DNA from: an uncultured Myxococcales bacterium
Lineage (GTDB): Bacteria > Myxococcota_A > Polyangia > Polyangiales > Polyangiaceae
Direction of reading: 5' to 3'
Assembly: GCA_937949945.1 (NCBI GenBank)
Contig: CALFEQ010000032.1
Span: 62,001 to 126,000, forward strand
Length of the DNA stretch: 64,000 bases
In this document: piece after piece, positions 19,168 through 28,763 of the stretch
Layout of the letters: every line of letters begins with the position of its first letter
Numbering within the stretch: position 1 is the stretch's first letter
Notes under the pieces: generated by a model
Seen by the model: only the letters and a program-made list of their open reading frames with translations
Database searches by the model: none
What the model was told of the DNA's origin: nothing
Made by a program: the position numbers and the translations under genes

Positions 19168-22100
19168 ATGCATTCGAACTGGTTTGGCAGGATCGGCCTG
19201 ACGGCTCTCGTCGTAGGGGCCATCGGCAGTTCCACGGGTGCCGTCGGGTGCGCTGCGGAACGCGATCCGATCAATCGCGTCCAAGCCAACGCGATCCCAA
19301 AGAGCTTCTTCATCGGCGAAAAGTTCGACGACACGAGCGACGACCCCGAGTTCTACGCGCGCACGATGGTCATCGACGTGCCGTACGGCGAGTCGGGCGC
19401 GAGCTGGGGTCTGTTCACGAACACGATCAACACGCTCACGAAGATCAAGTGGTCGATCGAGGAGCACAACCTCATCGGCCGCGTGTCCTTCGAGCGCATC
19501 CCCGGCACCGACGGGAAGGGGCTACCTCCGAAGAAGGACCCGGAGCGGGATCCCTCCAAGCCGCTCGCGCAGAACGACGGCATCGTCGTCTACAACTTCC
19601 GGATCATCAGCCACTTCGACATCCGGCGTTCCTACAACCCGCAGACCGGCGAGGAGCTCAACGTCATCGAGGAGAACGTCTCCGACCGGATCTGGAAGGA
19701 CCGCGAGTACATCCGCGTCGACTTCTCCCAGAACCTCGTCACGACCGCCTACGAGTTCGACACGATGTCGCTGCTCGGCCTGTACGGCGGCGTGAAGTAC
19801 TCGCCGATGGCGTTCGACGTCCGCAACCCGAACGACGAGAACGCGCCGGTCTACGACATCCAGAACGGCTACTTCGACGTCACCAACAAGGTGTTCGCCG
19901 AGCCGCAGATGCTCAGCTTCGGCGGGGGCTTCAGGTTCCCGGCATGCATGCTGCCGAACCTGATCCGCGGCGGCAGCGAGCCGGCGGGCAACTGCAACCC
20001 GAACGAGATCACGCTCCGCCACTCCTTCAAGCGGGTCACGAACACGGACTACGAGCCGATCCACTGGGACGGCCGACGGTTCGAGACCTACGGCGCATTC
20101 ACGACGGACCGCAACGGCTACGCCCGGGACTACGGCCTCGCGGACGCGAACTGGAAGCGGTACATCAGCCGCTACAACATCTGGGAGCGCAGCCACATCT
20201 ACCAGAACCCCGACAAGATGGAGGGGGCCACGGTCTGCAAGGTCGATGCGGACTGCTCGGGCGTCGGCGGTGTCGTCGGTATCTCGAAGTGCGACACGTA
20301 CCACGAGAAGTGCACGCTCCCGTTCCAGAGCCGCAAGGAGAAGCCGGTCGTCTGGCACTACGCCGACGGCAGCGCGCCCGAGTACTTCGAGGCGACGCGT
20401 GAGGCCGCGGAGGAGTGGGACACCGCGATGCGCGCGGCGGTCCAGTCCGCGAAGTACGCCGAGTGCCAGCGCTTCGGAAACCTCATCGAAGAGGGCGTCG
20501 ATTGCGCCGAGACTTTCCCGGGCGTCCTCACGGGCAACTTCGCCGAGGAGGAGGACGCGATCTTCCTCGTGAAGGAGGTCAACGCCTGCCGTCGTGAGAA
20601 GGTCCGGACGGGCGCGACCCACGACCAGGCGATCGAGCAGTGCAACGGGCTCGCCGACGAGCTCGCCGAGGTGCGAGGCTATTCGCCCGCCGTCGCGGCC
20701 ATCGCGAAGATGAAGCCGATGGTCATCCTCTGCCACAGCCCGGTCGACGAGTTCGATCCGCCGGAGTGCGGCAAGAAGGGCACCGTGGCTCGCCTCGGCG
20801 ATCTCCGCTTCCACCTCGTCACGGCCATCGCGAAGCCCGAGACGGGATCGCCGTGGGGCATCATGTCCGACGCGAACGATCCGCAGACGGGTGAGCACAT
20901 CGCCGCCAGCATCAACGTCTGGACGCACGTCAACGACCTCTGGTCCCGCGGCCTCGTCGACACCTTCCGGTACATCGGCGGCGAGCTCCGGACCGAGGAC
21001 ATCACGGACGGCACGGACATCAACAAGTGGGTCGAGGCGGCGCGCATCTCGAGCGGCGCCGGGTTCCAGCCCCGCATCGGCGCCGAGGAGGCCGACAAGC
21101 GCATCGCCGCGATCGCCGGGATCTCGGTCGATCGGTTGAAGGCACTCGAGCAGAAGCTCCGCGCACGTCGGCCCGCCCCGAACGGGAAGATCGACCCGAG
21201 TCAGCGCACGCCGCTCGAGAAGGCGCTCATCGCGAACCTCGAGAAGGTCGCGAACACGAAGGCATCGCTCGACGGCGAGTCGTACTGGGCGCCCATCTAC
21301 GAGGCGCGCATGAACGTCCTCCGCGGAACCCCCGCCGAGGCGCACATCATCACGCCGGCGATGCAGCAGCTCGCGAAGTCCGCTCTCGGTGACGTCGCGA
21401 AGTGGACGGCCGGCGACTCGGCCGACCCGAGCCAGATGATGATGAAGGCGGCCTCGATCCTCCAGGGCATGAACCCGAAGCTCCGGCAGGCCCTCGAGAA
21501 CCGCCTCCAGATCGCGCTCGCGGAGCGTGGCACCTGCATCATGCACTACGAGGCGCTCGCGCCCCTCGGCTATGCCGCGCTCTCGGACGCGCTGCAGGAG
21601 AAGTTCGGCAAGTTCAACCCGCAGGACGACCCGATCGTCCAGCGCGAGCGCGCCGACCGGATGAAGGACTGGCTGCGCCGCCGTGCGCACTACTCCGTCA
21701 TCGCGCACGAGATGGGGCACTCGTTCGGCCTGCGCCACAACTTCGTCGGCTCGTCGGACGCGTGGAACTTCCGCTGGCAGTACTGGGCGCTCCGCACCAA
21801 CGCGAAGAAGGTGACGACGGAGTGTCCGGCCGACGCGTCGGGGGCGGCGGACGGCAGGAACTGCGTCGGCCCGCGCTGGCTCGACAAGCTCACGCCGAAC
21901 GAGATCAAGAACATCATCCACATGTGGACGCACTCCACGACGATGGAGTACGCGGGTGAGCCGTCGCAGGACCTGCTCGGCCTCGGTGCGTACGACTTCG
22001 GTGCGGCCCGCATGTTCTACGGTGACCACGTCGCCGTCTACGCGGACGCCCGATTCCAGGCGAACAAGGCCGCCGGCCGCATGGCTCAGGGCCACCAGAA

Positions 22101-23916
22101 CGACTTCGGTGGTCTCCTCGGCTTCCGCTACGGCAACTTCTCGTCGCCGACGCACTACTCGCACCTCGACAAGACGGTGGACCTGATCGAGAAGTGCGAG
22201 GTCGTCGACCCGACCGCCTTCGAGCCCACGTACTGGGACGCGGAGAAGGACGGCGAGTGGAACCCGCTCCTCGACGGCCACCTCGTGACGAACGAGGAGG
22301 GGCAGACGATCCGCTGCACCCAGCCGAAGGTCGACTTCGTCCAGTGGGATGCGATGAAGTCGACGGCCAGCAAGACGCACACGACGGACGCCCGGAACCG
22401 CGTGCGCGTCCCGCACGGGTTCGCCAGCGACAACTGGGCGGACCTCGGCAACGTCGCCGTGTTCCGTCACGACAACGGCGCCGACCTCTACGAGACGATG
22501 CACTTCTGGCAGGCGCAGCAGGAGATGAACCACATCTTCTCCAGCTACCGCCGCGGCCGTCGTGACTTCAGCGTCTGGGGCGCCTTCATGCGCAACCTCA
22601 GCCGCTACCACGAGAAGATGCGTGACTCCGCGAAGGCGATCGGCCTCTACGTGAACCTCGCGCGAGACACCGTCGTCAACTACAACTCGAACGGTGACGA
22701 TCCCGAGGCGTTCGTCGCCGAGGTCCTCAAGCAGGTCGCCGTCGAGAGCGCGATCGCGAGCTCCATCGCGTTCGACCACTTCGCGCACGTGTTCTCCCGC
22801 CCGCAGCCCGGCAGGCACGGCCCGCTCGGCGACGAGAACCCGGGCAACGGCGTGACGATCGCCCGCTCGTGGGACGGCACCGGCTTCGCCGGGACCGGCA
22901 ACACGGCTCCGCTCCTCGAGGTCGCCAACGGCGTCACGGGAGGCTTCGGGACGATCTCGCTCGGCGGCCGGCCGATCGAGAACGCGCTCGATCGCACGCA
23001 GGGCCGTGACTACAACTCGGAGTACACGCTGAACTGCGGCTCGTACTACGAGAAGGCGTTCACGGCGTACCTGATGACGGAGTCGGCGGACAACTTCATC
23101 AGCGCCAGCCGTGACGACTACGTCGACCCGCGCTTCCGCGCCGTGTCGCTCGCCGACGTGTTCCCCGACGGCTTCCGCCGGTGGCTGGCGAACAACCTGA
23201 CGAACGACGAGCAGATCAAGGGCCGGTACGCGATGCCTCAGGGCGGCCCCGGCACGATCGGTCCGCCGGCGCTCGACGACGCGGGCTACGCGCTCCTCGG
23301 CACCACGTTGTGGTGGCCGAAGGAGGGTACCGAGATCTGCTTCCCGGTGGAGGACCGCCTCTTCTGCCACGATCCGTTCACGGCCGGCACGCCGGCAGGC
23401 GCGGGCGGCACCGTCGTCGATCCGCAGGTCGGCTTCGAGCAGCAGAAGTTCCTGATCTACTTCACGCTCATCTTCCTGCCGGAGAACGCGCGCACGCAGT
23501 GGACGGACATGATGCGCATCTACGACGTGTCGAAGGACGGTGACCCGGGCTTCGACAACATCATCGTCTTCCACGATCCGGACGGGAAGGTCTACGCGGC
23601 GCAGACCTTCGGGACCGAGACCCTGTTCGGCAAGACGGTCCAGAAGGGCATCGCGGCGCGCATGATCGAGTACGCGAACGAGCTGCTCGCGAAGGCCGTC
23701 GTCACCGAGCCCGTCACGCGCAACGGCCGGACCGTCGGTCTCAAGCCGGCGCTCGACGGCGGCCGGGTGCAGTACCGCGGCGCGTCGAGCTGCTCGACGA
23801 GCCGCTGGTGCCAGAAGATGAAGGACTACACGGCCCTTCTCAAGCTGATGAACGAGCTCGAGGAGGCCTTCGGCTGGGGCCGCTCGATGGGCAACGGTCT
23901 GAAGGGCGTGTACTGA
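19168..23916 (+). CDS. Giant zinc metalloprotease (metzincin) lipoprotein
   Basis: 1582 residues, one of the largest products here. The N-terminal signal ends in a lipobox (GAVGC). The catalytic site is HEMGHSFGLRH (847-857), the metzincin HExxHxxGxxH, with a downstream STTMEY segment that could be the Met-turn. About 800 residues precede the protease core and 700 follow, without recognised domains; scattered Cys suggest disulfides (VCKVDADCSG). The core HxxGLRHNF phrasing resembles large secreted zinc-dependent metalloproteases of the DUF4953 type (from memory, not searched). Likely surface-anchored, with a role in degrading prey or matrix proteins as an inference. Confidence 0.88.
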   Translation: MHSNWFGRIGLTALVVGAIGSSTGAVGCAAERDPINRVQANAIPKSFFIGEKFDDTSDDPEFYARTMVIDVPYGESGASWGLFTNTINTLTKIKWSIEEHNLIGRVSFERIPGTDGKGLPPKKDPERDPSKPLAQNDGIVVYNFRIISHFDIRRSYNPQTGEELNVIEENVSDRIWKDREYIRVDFSQNLVTTAYEFDTMSLLGLYGGVKYSPMAFDVRNPNDENAPVYDIQNGYFDVTNKVFAEPQMLSFGGGFRFPACMLPNLIRGGSEPAGNCNPNEITLRHSFKRVTNTDYEPIHWDGRRFETYGAFTTDRNGYARDYGLADANWKRYISRYNIWERSHIYQNPDKMEGATVCKVDADCSGVGGVVGISKCDTYHEKCTLPFQSRKEKPVVWHYADGSAPEYFEATREAAEEWDTAMRAAVQSAKYAECQRFGNLIEEGVDCAETFPGVLTGNFAEEEDAIFLVKEVNACRREKVRTGATHDQAIEQCNGLADELAEVRGYSPAVAAIAKMKPMVILCHSPVDEFDPPECGKKGTVARLGDLRFHLVTAIAKPETGSPWGIMSDANDPQTGEHIAASINVWTHVNDLWSRGLVDTFRYIGGELRTEDITDGTDINKWVEAARISSGAGFQPRIGAEEADKRIAAIAGISVDRLKALEQKLRARRPAPNGKIDPSQRTPLEKALIANLEKVANTKASLDGESYWAPIYEARMNVLRGTPAEAHIITPAMQQLAKSALGDVAKWTAGDSADPSQMMMKAASILQGMNPKLRQALENRLQIALAERGTCIMHYEALAPLGYAALSDALQEKFGKFNPQDDPIVQRERADRMKDWLRRRAHYSVIAHEMGHSFGLRHNFVGSSDAWNFRWQYWALRTNAKKVTTECPADASGAADGRNCVGPRWLDKLTPNEIKNIIHMWTHSTTMEYAGEPSQDLLGLGAYDFGAARMFYGDHVAVYADARFQANKAAGRMAQGHQNDFGGLLGFRYGNFSSPTHYSHLDKTVDLIEKCEVVDPTAFEPTYWDAEKDGEWNPLLDGHLVTNEEGQTIRCTQPKVDFVQWDAMKSTASKTHTTDARNRVRVPHGFASDNWADLGNVAVFRHDNGADLYETMHFWQAQQEMNHIFSSYRRGRRDFSVWGAFMRNLSRYHEKMRDSAKAIGLYVNLARDTVVNYNSNGDDPEAFVAEVLKQVAVESAIASSIAFDHFAHVFSRPQPGRHGPLGDENPGNGVTIARSWDGTGFAGTGNTAPLLEVANGVTGGFGTISLGGRPIENALDRTQGRDYNSEYTLNCGSYYEKAFTAYLMTESADNFISASRDDYVDPRFRAVSLADVFPDGFRRWLANNLTNDEQIKGRYAMPQGGPGTIGPPALDDAGYALLGTTLWWPKEGTEICFPVEDRLFCHDPFTAGTPAGAGGTVVDPQVGFEQQKFLIYFTLIFLPENARTQWTDMMRIYDVSKDGDPGFDNIIVFHDPDGKVYAAQTFGTETLFGKTVQKGIAARMIEYANELLAKAVVTEPVTRNGRTVGLKPALDGGRVQYRGASSCSTSRWCQKMKDYTALLKLMNELEEAFGWGRSMGNGLKGVY

Positions 23917-24296
23917 GAAAGAGGCTCCAGGCTCCGGGCTCCAGGCTCCAGTAGGGCCGAGCCCGCGACCGAGCCAACACTCCGAGCGCCTCGGCTCCTT
24001 CGAGCCGGGGCGTTCGCGTTTTCAGTCCTCAGTCCTCAGTCCTCAGTCCTCAGCTTGGGGCCTTGGTCTCCGTCTCGGGGCCCTCAGGCGCTCACGCCTC
24101 GGGAGTCCGATCTGTCGACCCAACGTCTCGTCGGAGAGGGCGCGCGCGAAGACGCGCACCCGCTGGAGCCCGGAGCCCGGAGCCTGGAGCCTCTGTTACT
24201 GGAGACTGGAGTCTGGAGACTGCAGGCGCTGAGGACTCCCGATCCACCTGTGCTAGGAAGGGCCGCCACACGCCTGAGGCCCGAGGCCTGCCCGCC
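23917..24296. repeat. Nested heptamer repeat element, copy D
   Basis: The left arm (23922-23951) is four GGCTCCA-type units beginning five bases after the metalloprotease stop. AGTCCTC units follow (24022-24053, four copies). On the right are TGGAGCC units (24162-24193), then TGGAGAC/TGGAGTC/TGGAGAC (24199-24222) and one TGAGGAC (24230-24236). All three unit types fit CTGRRGN. No gene is supported within this 380-bp gap. Confidence 0.85.
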
Positions 24297-24878
24297 ATGT
24301 CCCCCCTTCGATGGGCGAAAGCCGAGCTGCTCCACTTCGCCTGGAGGCGGGGACGGTACACGCCGCCGGACCGGCGGTTGCTCGAGGAGGAGATCCTGCC
24401 GGCGCTCGCGGCCGACCCCGAGGTGCAGCGCGTGCTCTCCGTCGGCGTGGCCTGGTACACCGCGCGGTACCCGAGCTTCTTCTCCGGGAAGTCGTTCGCG
24501 ACGGTCGACATCGATTCCACCCGCGCCTCGTTCGGCGGCGAGCCGCACGTCGTCGGTGACGTGCGCGATCTCGAGCGTCACTTCGCCGTCGATCACGTCT
24601 TCGACGCCGTCCTGTTGAACGGCGTCATCGGATACGGTTTGAACGACCGCGACGACGTCGACCGCGCCTTGCGCTCATGCGCAGCGCGCCTTCGCACGGG
24701 CGGGACGCTCGTGATCGGCATCAACGAGGAGAAGCCGACGACCGTCGATCCGTCCACGGTCCCGGCGAGCGACCTCTTCGAGGCGTGTGCCTTCGGCCGC
24801 TGGCCGTCCGGACGCGTGACGGTCCCGGTGCCGTTTCGGGAGAAGACGCACACGTTCTTGTTCTGGCGGCGTCGTTGA
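24297..24878 (+). CDS. Class I SAM-dependent methyltransferase-like protein
   Basis: 193 residues. The order of elements fits a small Rossmann methyltransferase: a glycine-containing first strand (VLSVGVAWYT), acidic end of strand 2 (FATVDIDS), GDVRDL at the third, and LLNGVIGYGLNDRDD at the motif IV position, followed by a helix and LRTGGTLVIGIN. The glycine motif is weak, so binding of SAM is likely but not certain. The frame extends upstream into repeats; the ATG after them is preferred although no clear ribosome site is visible. Confidence 0.72.
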   Translation: MSPLRWAKAELLHFAWRRGRYTPPDRRLLEEEILPALAADPEVQRVLSVGVAWYTARYPSFFSGKSFATVDIDSTRASFGGEPHVVGDVRDLERHFAVDHVFDAVLLNGVIGYGLNDRDDVDRALRSCAARLRTGGTLVIGINEEKPTTVDPSTVPASDLFEACAFGRWPSGRVTVPVPFREKTHTFLFWRRR

Positions 24879-25406
24879 GACGCTGGAAACGACGTTTCGG
24901 GCGGCAGCGTCGGGAGGCTCCAGGCCCCAGGCTCCAGGCTCCAGGGACGGTGCGCTGTCGGCGTCTCGTCATCTCCGGAGGGCATCTACGTCCTCGCCTG
25001 TGGCTTTGGGGGCTCACGGGAAGAGGGGAAGGGCGAAAAGGGGAAGATTTTCGATGGAGCTCTCGCGCTATTGTCATGCCGCGCCGAGTGCTCCTCGTTC
25101 GTCGCGCGCGATCGGTCCGCTCCTTCCGAGCTTCCGCTCTTCGTTTGCGTCAGGTCAGTGACGTCGTCGCAAATACGCACGAGAGCCACGTCGCTGCGAT
25201 CGAGCGTGCAACGAGCACGTGGCTGCGCGAGAGCACGCATCGACCGCGTGGCTGTGCTCGGGCCTGCAACGAGCACGAGGCTGCGCGAGCGTGCAACGAC
25301 GCGGGCGGCGTACACAAACTGGAGCCTGGAGCCCGGAGCCTCTGTCCGCTGAGGAGCGACGAGCCTTCCCGCTGAGGACTGAGGACTGAGGACCGACCGC
25401 CGTCCG
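24879..25406. repeat. Repeat-rich 528-bp gap: heptamer copy E plus 25-bp direct repeats
   Basis: The left heptamer arm (24915-24945, GGCTCCA type) faces right arms of TGGAGCC units (25319-25341) and three TGAGGAC units (25373-25394), the last ending about 12 bp before the FHA-PATAN stop. Between them are two 25-bp direct repeats with one mismatch (25207-25231 and 25265-25289, TGCAACGAGCACG..) 58 bp apart, and a partial third near 25291. Short frames here have no family features. Confidence 0.8.
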
Positions 25407-26375
25407 TCACTCCGGCCGCAGGTACGACCCCTTGATGAGCTTCAGGATCACCTGCACGGTCTCGAGGTCGGTCGCGAGGCTCTTGTTGAGGACCGTCTCG
25501 AGGTGGCCGTAGTTGTGCGCGAGCTGGAGGATGTCGAGCTCCTCGGGCTTGAGATCACGCAGCGGCGGGATGACCGGCTGCGAGAGCACGAGGCGCGTGT
25601 TGAGATCGGGCAGCTCGTTGCGGATCTCGTTGAACTCGTCGAGCTGGCGGAGGCCCTCCATGAGGACCTCCTGGACGCTCAGGTTGATCTCGTTCGGGAA
25701 CTCGCGGTCGTCCGGCGGATCGAGATCGAAGAGGCCCTTCTGCCACGTGAGCATCCGGAAGATGCTCTTCATGGGGGGCACGTCGTCGAGGTCGTTGATC
25801 GACGCGTAGTAGATGATGCCCTTCCGCATGAAGATCTTGCCGACGTCGTCGGTCTCCGTGCGGAGGACGAGGACACCGCTCTTCTTGGACGTGGCGAAGA
25901 GCTGAAGCAGGTCGGGGAGGGGGACCTCCTCGATGCTTCCGCTCATCGTGCGCGCCTGCGTGGTTCGGCGAGCCGCCGCGACGTTCTCGAGATCGCGCTT
26001 CGCGTCCGACGTCTCGCGCGAGCCCTCGCCGGCGATGACCTTCAGGATCGACGTCCCGATGAGGACGCGGTCACCCTCCTTGAGACGCGCGCGCTTGATC
26101 TTCTCGCCGTTTACGAACGTCCCGTTCGTCGACCCGAGATCCTCGATCCAGATCTGGTCCTGCTGCATCGTGATGCGCGCGTGCTTGCGGCTCACCATGT
26201 CCTCGACCAGGACCATGTCGAGATCGCTCGAGCGGCCGACGATGATCGGCTTGTCGTTCACGATCGGGAACTCGCCGCCCTGGTACTTGCCGCTGATGAA
26301 GCGCAAGACGTAGGAGCGCCCACCCGCGGGGCGGATCGACGGCACTGGTGATGCCTTGGGGGCGGGATCTTGCAT
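25407..26375 (-). CDS. FHA-PATAN (DUF4388) signalling protein
   Basis: 322 residues. The FHA domain occupies about 20-110 (VGRSSDLDMVL, SRKHARI, GSTNGTF), and a DUF4388/PATAN-like domain about 145-250 (SIEEVPLPDLLQLF, SGVLVL, GKIFMRKG, YYASIND). A helical tail follows. FHA binds phosphothreonine and PATAN domains occur in myxobacterial motility and phosphorelay regulators, so a role downstream of a Ser/Thr kinase is plausible. It converges with the methyltransferase gene across the repeat-rich gap and diverges from fhs. Confidence 0.88.
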   Translation of the reverse strand: MQDPAPKASPVPSIRPAGGRSYVLRFISGKYQGGEFPIVNDKPIIVGRSSDLDMVLVEDMVSRKHARITMQQDQIWIEDLGSTNGTFVNGEKIKRARLKEGDRVLIGTSILKVIAGEGSRETSDAKRDLENVAAARRTTQARTMSGSIEEVPLPDLLQLFATSKKSGVLVLRTETDDVGKIFMRKGIIYYASINDLDDVPPMKSIFRMLTWQKGLFDLDPPDDREFPNEINLSVQEVLMEGLRQLDEFNEIRNELPDLNTRLVLSQPVIPPLRDLKPEELDILQLAHNYGHLETVLNKSLATDLETVQVILKLIKGSYLRPE

Positions 26376-26959
26376 CGTCAGGGGAACAACCTGGACCGAG
26401 TGGGCGCTTAGGAGTCGTCGATGGGGGCCGAAGCCCTCCCCGACAGCCCGCGCGGAGCGTGCGTTCTATGGGGATTTGTTAGAGAACCCCCTAGAATTTC
26501 TCAATCCAGAGAGTATCGAGCCGACCCAAACGTGGTCAAGTCGCGGTGTTCATTGGGTCGCCCCCTTTTGTCCCAGGCAGAGCTCCGGAGGGGGCGCCGT
26601 CACCCGGGCCCGGAACGTTTCCCGAGTCTTGCCGGGTAGGAGCGTCGCCCACGGGCCCGATGTAACCGGCTTTTCCGGCTGACCGCGCCGCATCGCGGCT
26701 CGTGCCGCCGCCCGTTCGCGCAGTGCGTCACGCCTGAGCTGCCGCGGTCGTCCGAGGCGCCGGGGCCTCGCGGGCGAGGAGCACTCTCGCGAAACGCACC
26801 CACGCGAAACGCGTCGCCTCGGGGGACGACCATCTTCATCGGGATGCAGGCTGCGCGCTCGCTCCTCGATGGCTTGCGCCTCGACTGTCGCCGTAAGCCG
26901 CGGAAACCACGCTCGTTCCTGCCTTGACGGCGGTCCCGCCCGAAGGCACATGCGCCCCC
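26376..26959. other. 584-bp divergent gap before fhs with a possible small RNA terminator
   Basis: No supported protein gene. The left part is AT-richer than its surroundings. Within it CGACCCAA (26522-26529) and TTGGGTCG (26553-26560) form an 8-bp inverted repeat followed on the plus strand by CCCCCTTTTG, which looks like a weak terminator. Just before, AGAGAA..TTTCTC (26483-26504) is another short inverted repeat. The rest towards fhs has no clear structure, and promoters for both flanking genes must lie here. Confidence 0.4.
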
Positions 26960-28633
26960 ATGGAATACAGCCCTCGTCCCATCGCGCGTGTCGCCGAGGA
27001 GCTCGGTCTCGGGGCCGACGACTTCATCCACTACGGTCGCGGGAAGGCGAAGCTCGATCTGAAGGTCCTCGAGCGACCTGCGCGAGGCAAAGGCCGCCTC
27101 GTGCTCGTCTCGGCGATCAACCCGACGCCCGCGGGAGAGGGAAAGACGACGACGTCCATCGCGCTCGCGATGGGCATGCGCCGCCTCGGGAAGAACGCGG
27201 TCCTCGCGTTGCGCGAGCCGTCGCTCGGGCCGGTGTTCGGTGTCAAAGGTGGCGGCACGGGAGGGGGCAAGGCCTCGCTCACGCCGGCCGACGACATCAA
27301 CCTGCACTTCACCGGCGACATCCACGCGATCACGACGGCGCACAACCTTCTCTCGGCGCTCACCGACAACGCGGCGTACTTCGGCGAGACGATCGCGGAC
27401 AAGGGCGAGATCGATCCCCGCCAGGTGAGCTGGGGGCGTGCGCTCGACATGAACGATCGCTTCCTCCGCCGCGTGATCGTCGGGCTCGGAGGCAAGGCGC
27501 ACGGCATGCCGCGCGAGGAGCGCTTCGACATCACCGCCGCGAGCGAGATCATGGCGATCATGGCGCTCGCGACGAGCTACGCGGACCTCGAGCAGCGCCT
27601 CTCGCGGATCGTCGTCGCGCACACCTACCAGGGCAAGCCGGTCACGGCGGGGGAGCTCGGCGCCGCCGGCGCGATGACCGCGGTGCTCCGCGACGCCCTC
27701 CAGCCGAACCTCGTGCAGACGGAGGAGGGAGGTCCTGCGATCGTTCACTGCGGACCCTTCGGAAACATCGCTCACGGCTGCAACAGCGTGCTCGCGACGC
27801 GGCTGGCGATGGCGCTCGGTGACTACGCGATCACCGAGGCCGGCTTCGGCCTCGATCTCGGCGGCGAGAAGTTCCTCGACATCAAGTGCCGTCAGGCCGG
27901 CATCTGGCCGCGCGCGGTGGTGATCGTGGCGACGCTCCGTGCGCTCAAGATGCACGGAGGCGCGCCGGTGAAGCAGTGCGCGGAGCCGGATCGGGAGCGC
28001 CTCCAGAAGGGGATCGAGCACCTGGAGAAGCACCTCGAGACCGCGCAGGCGTTCGGGCTTCCGCCCATCGTCGCGATCAACGTCTTCCCGAACGACACCG
28101 AGGAGGAGCTCTCGCTCGTCGAGGAGGCCGTGCGCAAGCTGGGCGCGAGGTTCGGGCGCTCCGAGGGCTTCGCGCGAGGCGGCGAAGGCGCGATCGATCT
28201 CGCGCGCACGGTCGTCGAGGTCGTCGACGCGACCGACGCCGATCCGCCGAAGCCGCGCTACGTCTACGAGCTGTCCGATCCGCCGCACGACAAGATCCGC
28301 AAGATCGCGCGCACGGTCTACGGAGCGAGGGACGTGGTCTTCACGAGCGCGGCGGAGCGGAACATCGAGCGGTTCCTCGCGCTCGGAGCCGGCGAGCTGC
28401 CGATCTGCATGGCGAAGACGCAGCTCTCGCTCACGGACGATCCGTCCGTGCCCGGCCGCCCGCGCGACTTCGACATCACCGTCCGCGAGGTGCGGCTCTC
28501 GGCGGGCGCCGGCTTCCTCGTCGCGCTCACGGGCGAGATGATGACGATGCCGGGCCTCCCGAAGGCGCCCGCCGCGAAGGGCGTCCGGCTCCTGCCGAAC
28601 GGGAAGATCAAAGGCCTGATGCAGAACGACTGA
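26960..28633 (+). CDS. fhs: Formate-tetrahydrofolate ligase
   Basis: 557 residues, normal for the enzyme that makes 10-formyl-THF from formate, THF and ATP. The phosphate-binding loop is TPAGEGKTT near residue 65. REPSLGPVFGVKGGGTGGG, the long PADDINLHFTGD stretch and EAGFGLDLGGEKF are family signatures. A TTG twelve codons earlier keeps the frame open, but the Met used gives the typical start EYSPRPI. It is monocistronic here: no folD or purU neighbour is visible. Confidence 0.96.
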   Translation: MEYSPRPIARVAEELGLGADDFIHYGRGKAKLDLKVLERPARGKGRLVLVSAINPTPAGEGKTTTSIALAMGMRRLGKNAVLALREPSLGPVFGVKGGGTGGGKASLTPADDINLHFTGDIHAITTAHNLLSALTDNAAYFGETIADKGEIDPRQVSWGRALDMNDRFLRRVIVGLGGKAHGMPREERFDITAASEIMAIMALATSYADLEQRLSRIVVAHTYQGKPVTAGELGAAGAMTAVLRDALQPNLVQTEEGGPAIVHCGPFGNIAHGCNSVLATRLAMALGDYAITEAGFGLDLGGEKFLDIKCRQAGIWPRAVVIVATLRALKMHGGAPVKQCAEPDRERLQKGIEHLEKHLETAQAFGLPPIVAINVFPNDTEEELSLVEEAVRKLGARFGRSEGFARGGEGAIDLARTVVEVVDATDADPPKPRYVYELSDPPHDKIRKIARTVYGARDVVFTSAAERNIERFLALGAGELPICMAKTQLSLTDDPSVPGRPRDFDITVREVRLSAGAGFLVALTGEMMTMPGLPKAPAAKGVRLLPNGKIKGLMQND

Positions 28634-28675
28634 CCGGAGAGAAGCGGGCCGCCGATCCCTGTCTCACGCAGGCGA

Positions 28676-28712
28676 ATCACGATGCAGCCCCGGGTGTCTC
28701 GGGCTGTATCGG
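28676..28712. promoter_or_regulatory. Conserved upstream box of Cys-rich copy 1
   Basis: ATCACGATGCAG is followed by a degenerate tandem (GGGTGTCTCGGGCTGTATC) matching the 11-bp tandem upstream of copy 2. It lies about 85 bp before the shared TCGGTGTTGG, the same spacing as in copy 2 (87 bp), so the duplicated unit included the promoter region. An operator function is inferred from conservation only. Confidence 0.5.
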
Positions 28713-28763
28713 CGGTCGCGAGGGGCCGCGTGCACGCGATTTCACGGGCTTGCTCGTCGTTCG

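Noticed and set aside
19522..23574. 1350-codon minus-strand frame opposite the metalloprotease
   Set aside because: It is Arg/Val/Leu-rich without domains, the usual antisense shadow of a long high-GC gene; the plus strand encodes a coherent metzincin.
24879..25406. Small frames in the repeat-rich gap (for example 24986-25315)
   Set aside because: They are formed largely from repeats and lack ribosome sites or recognisable features.
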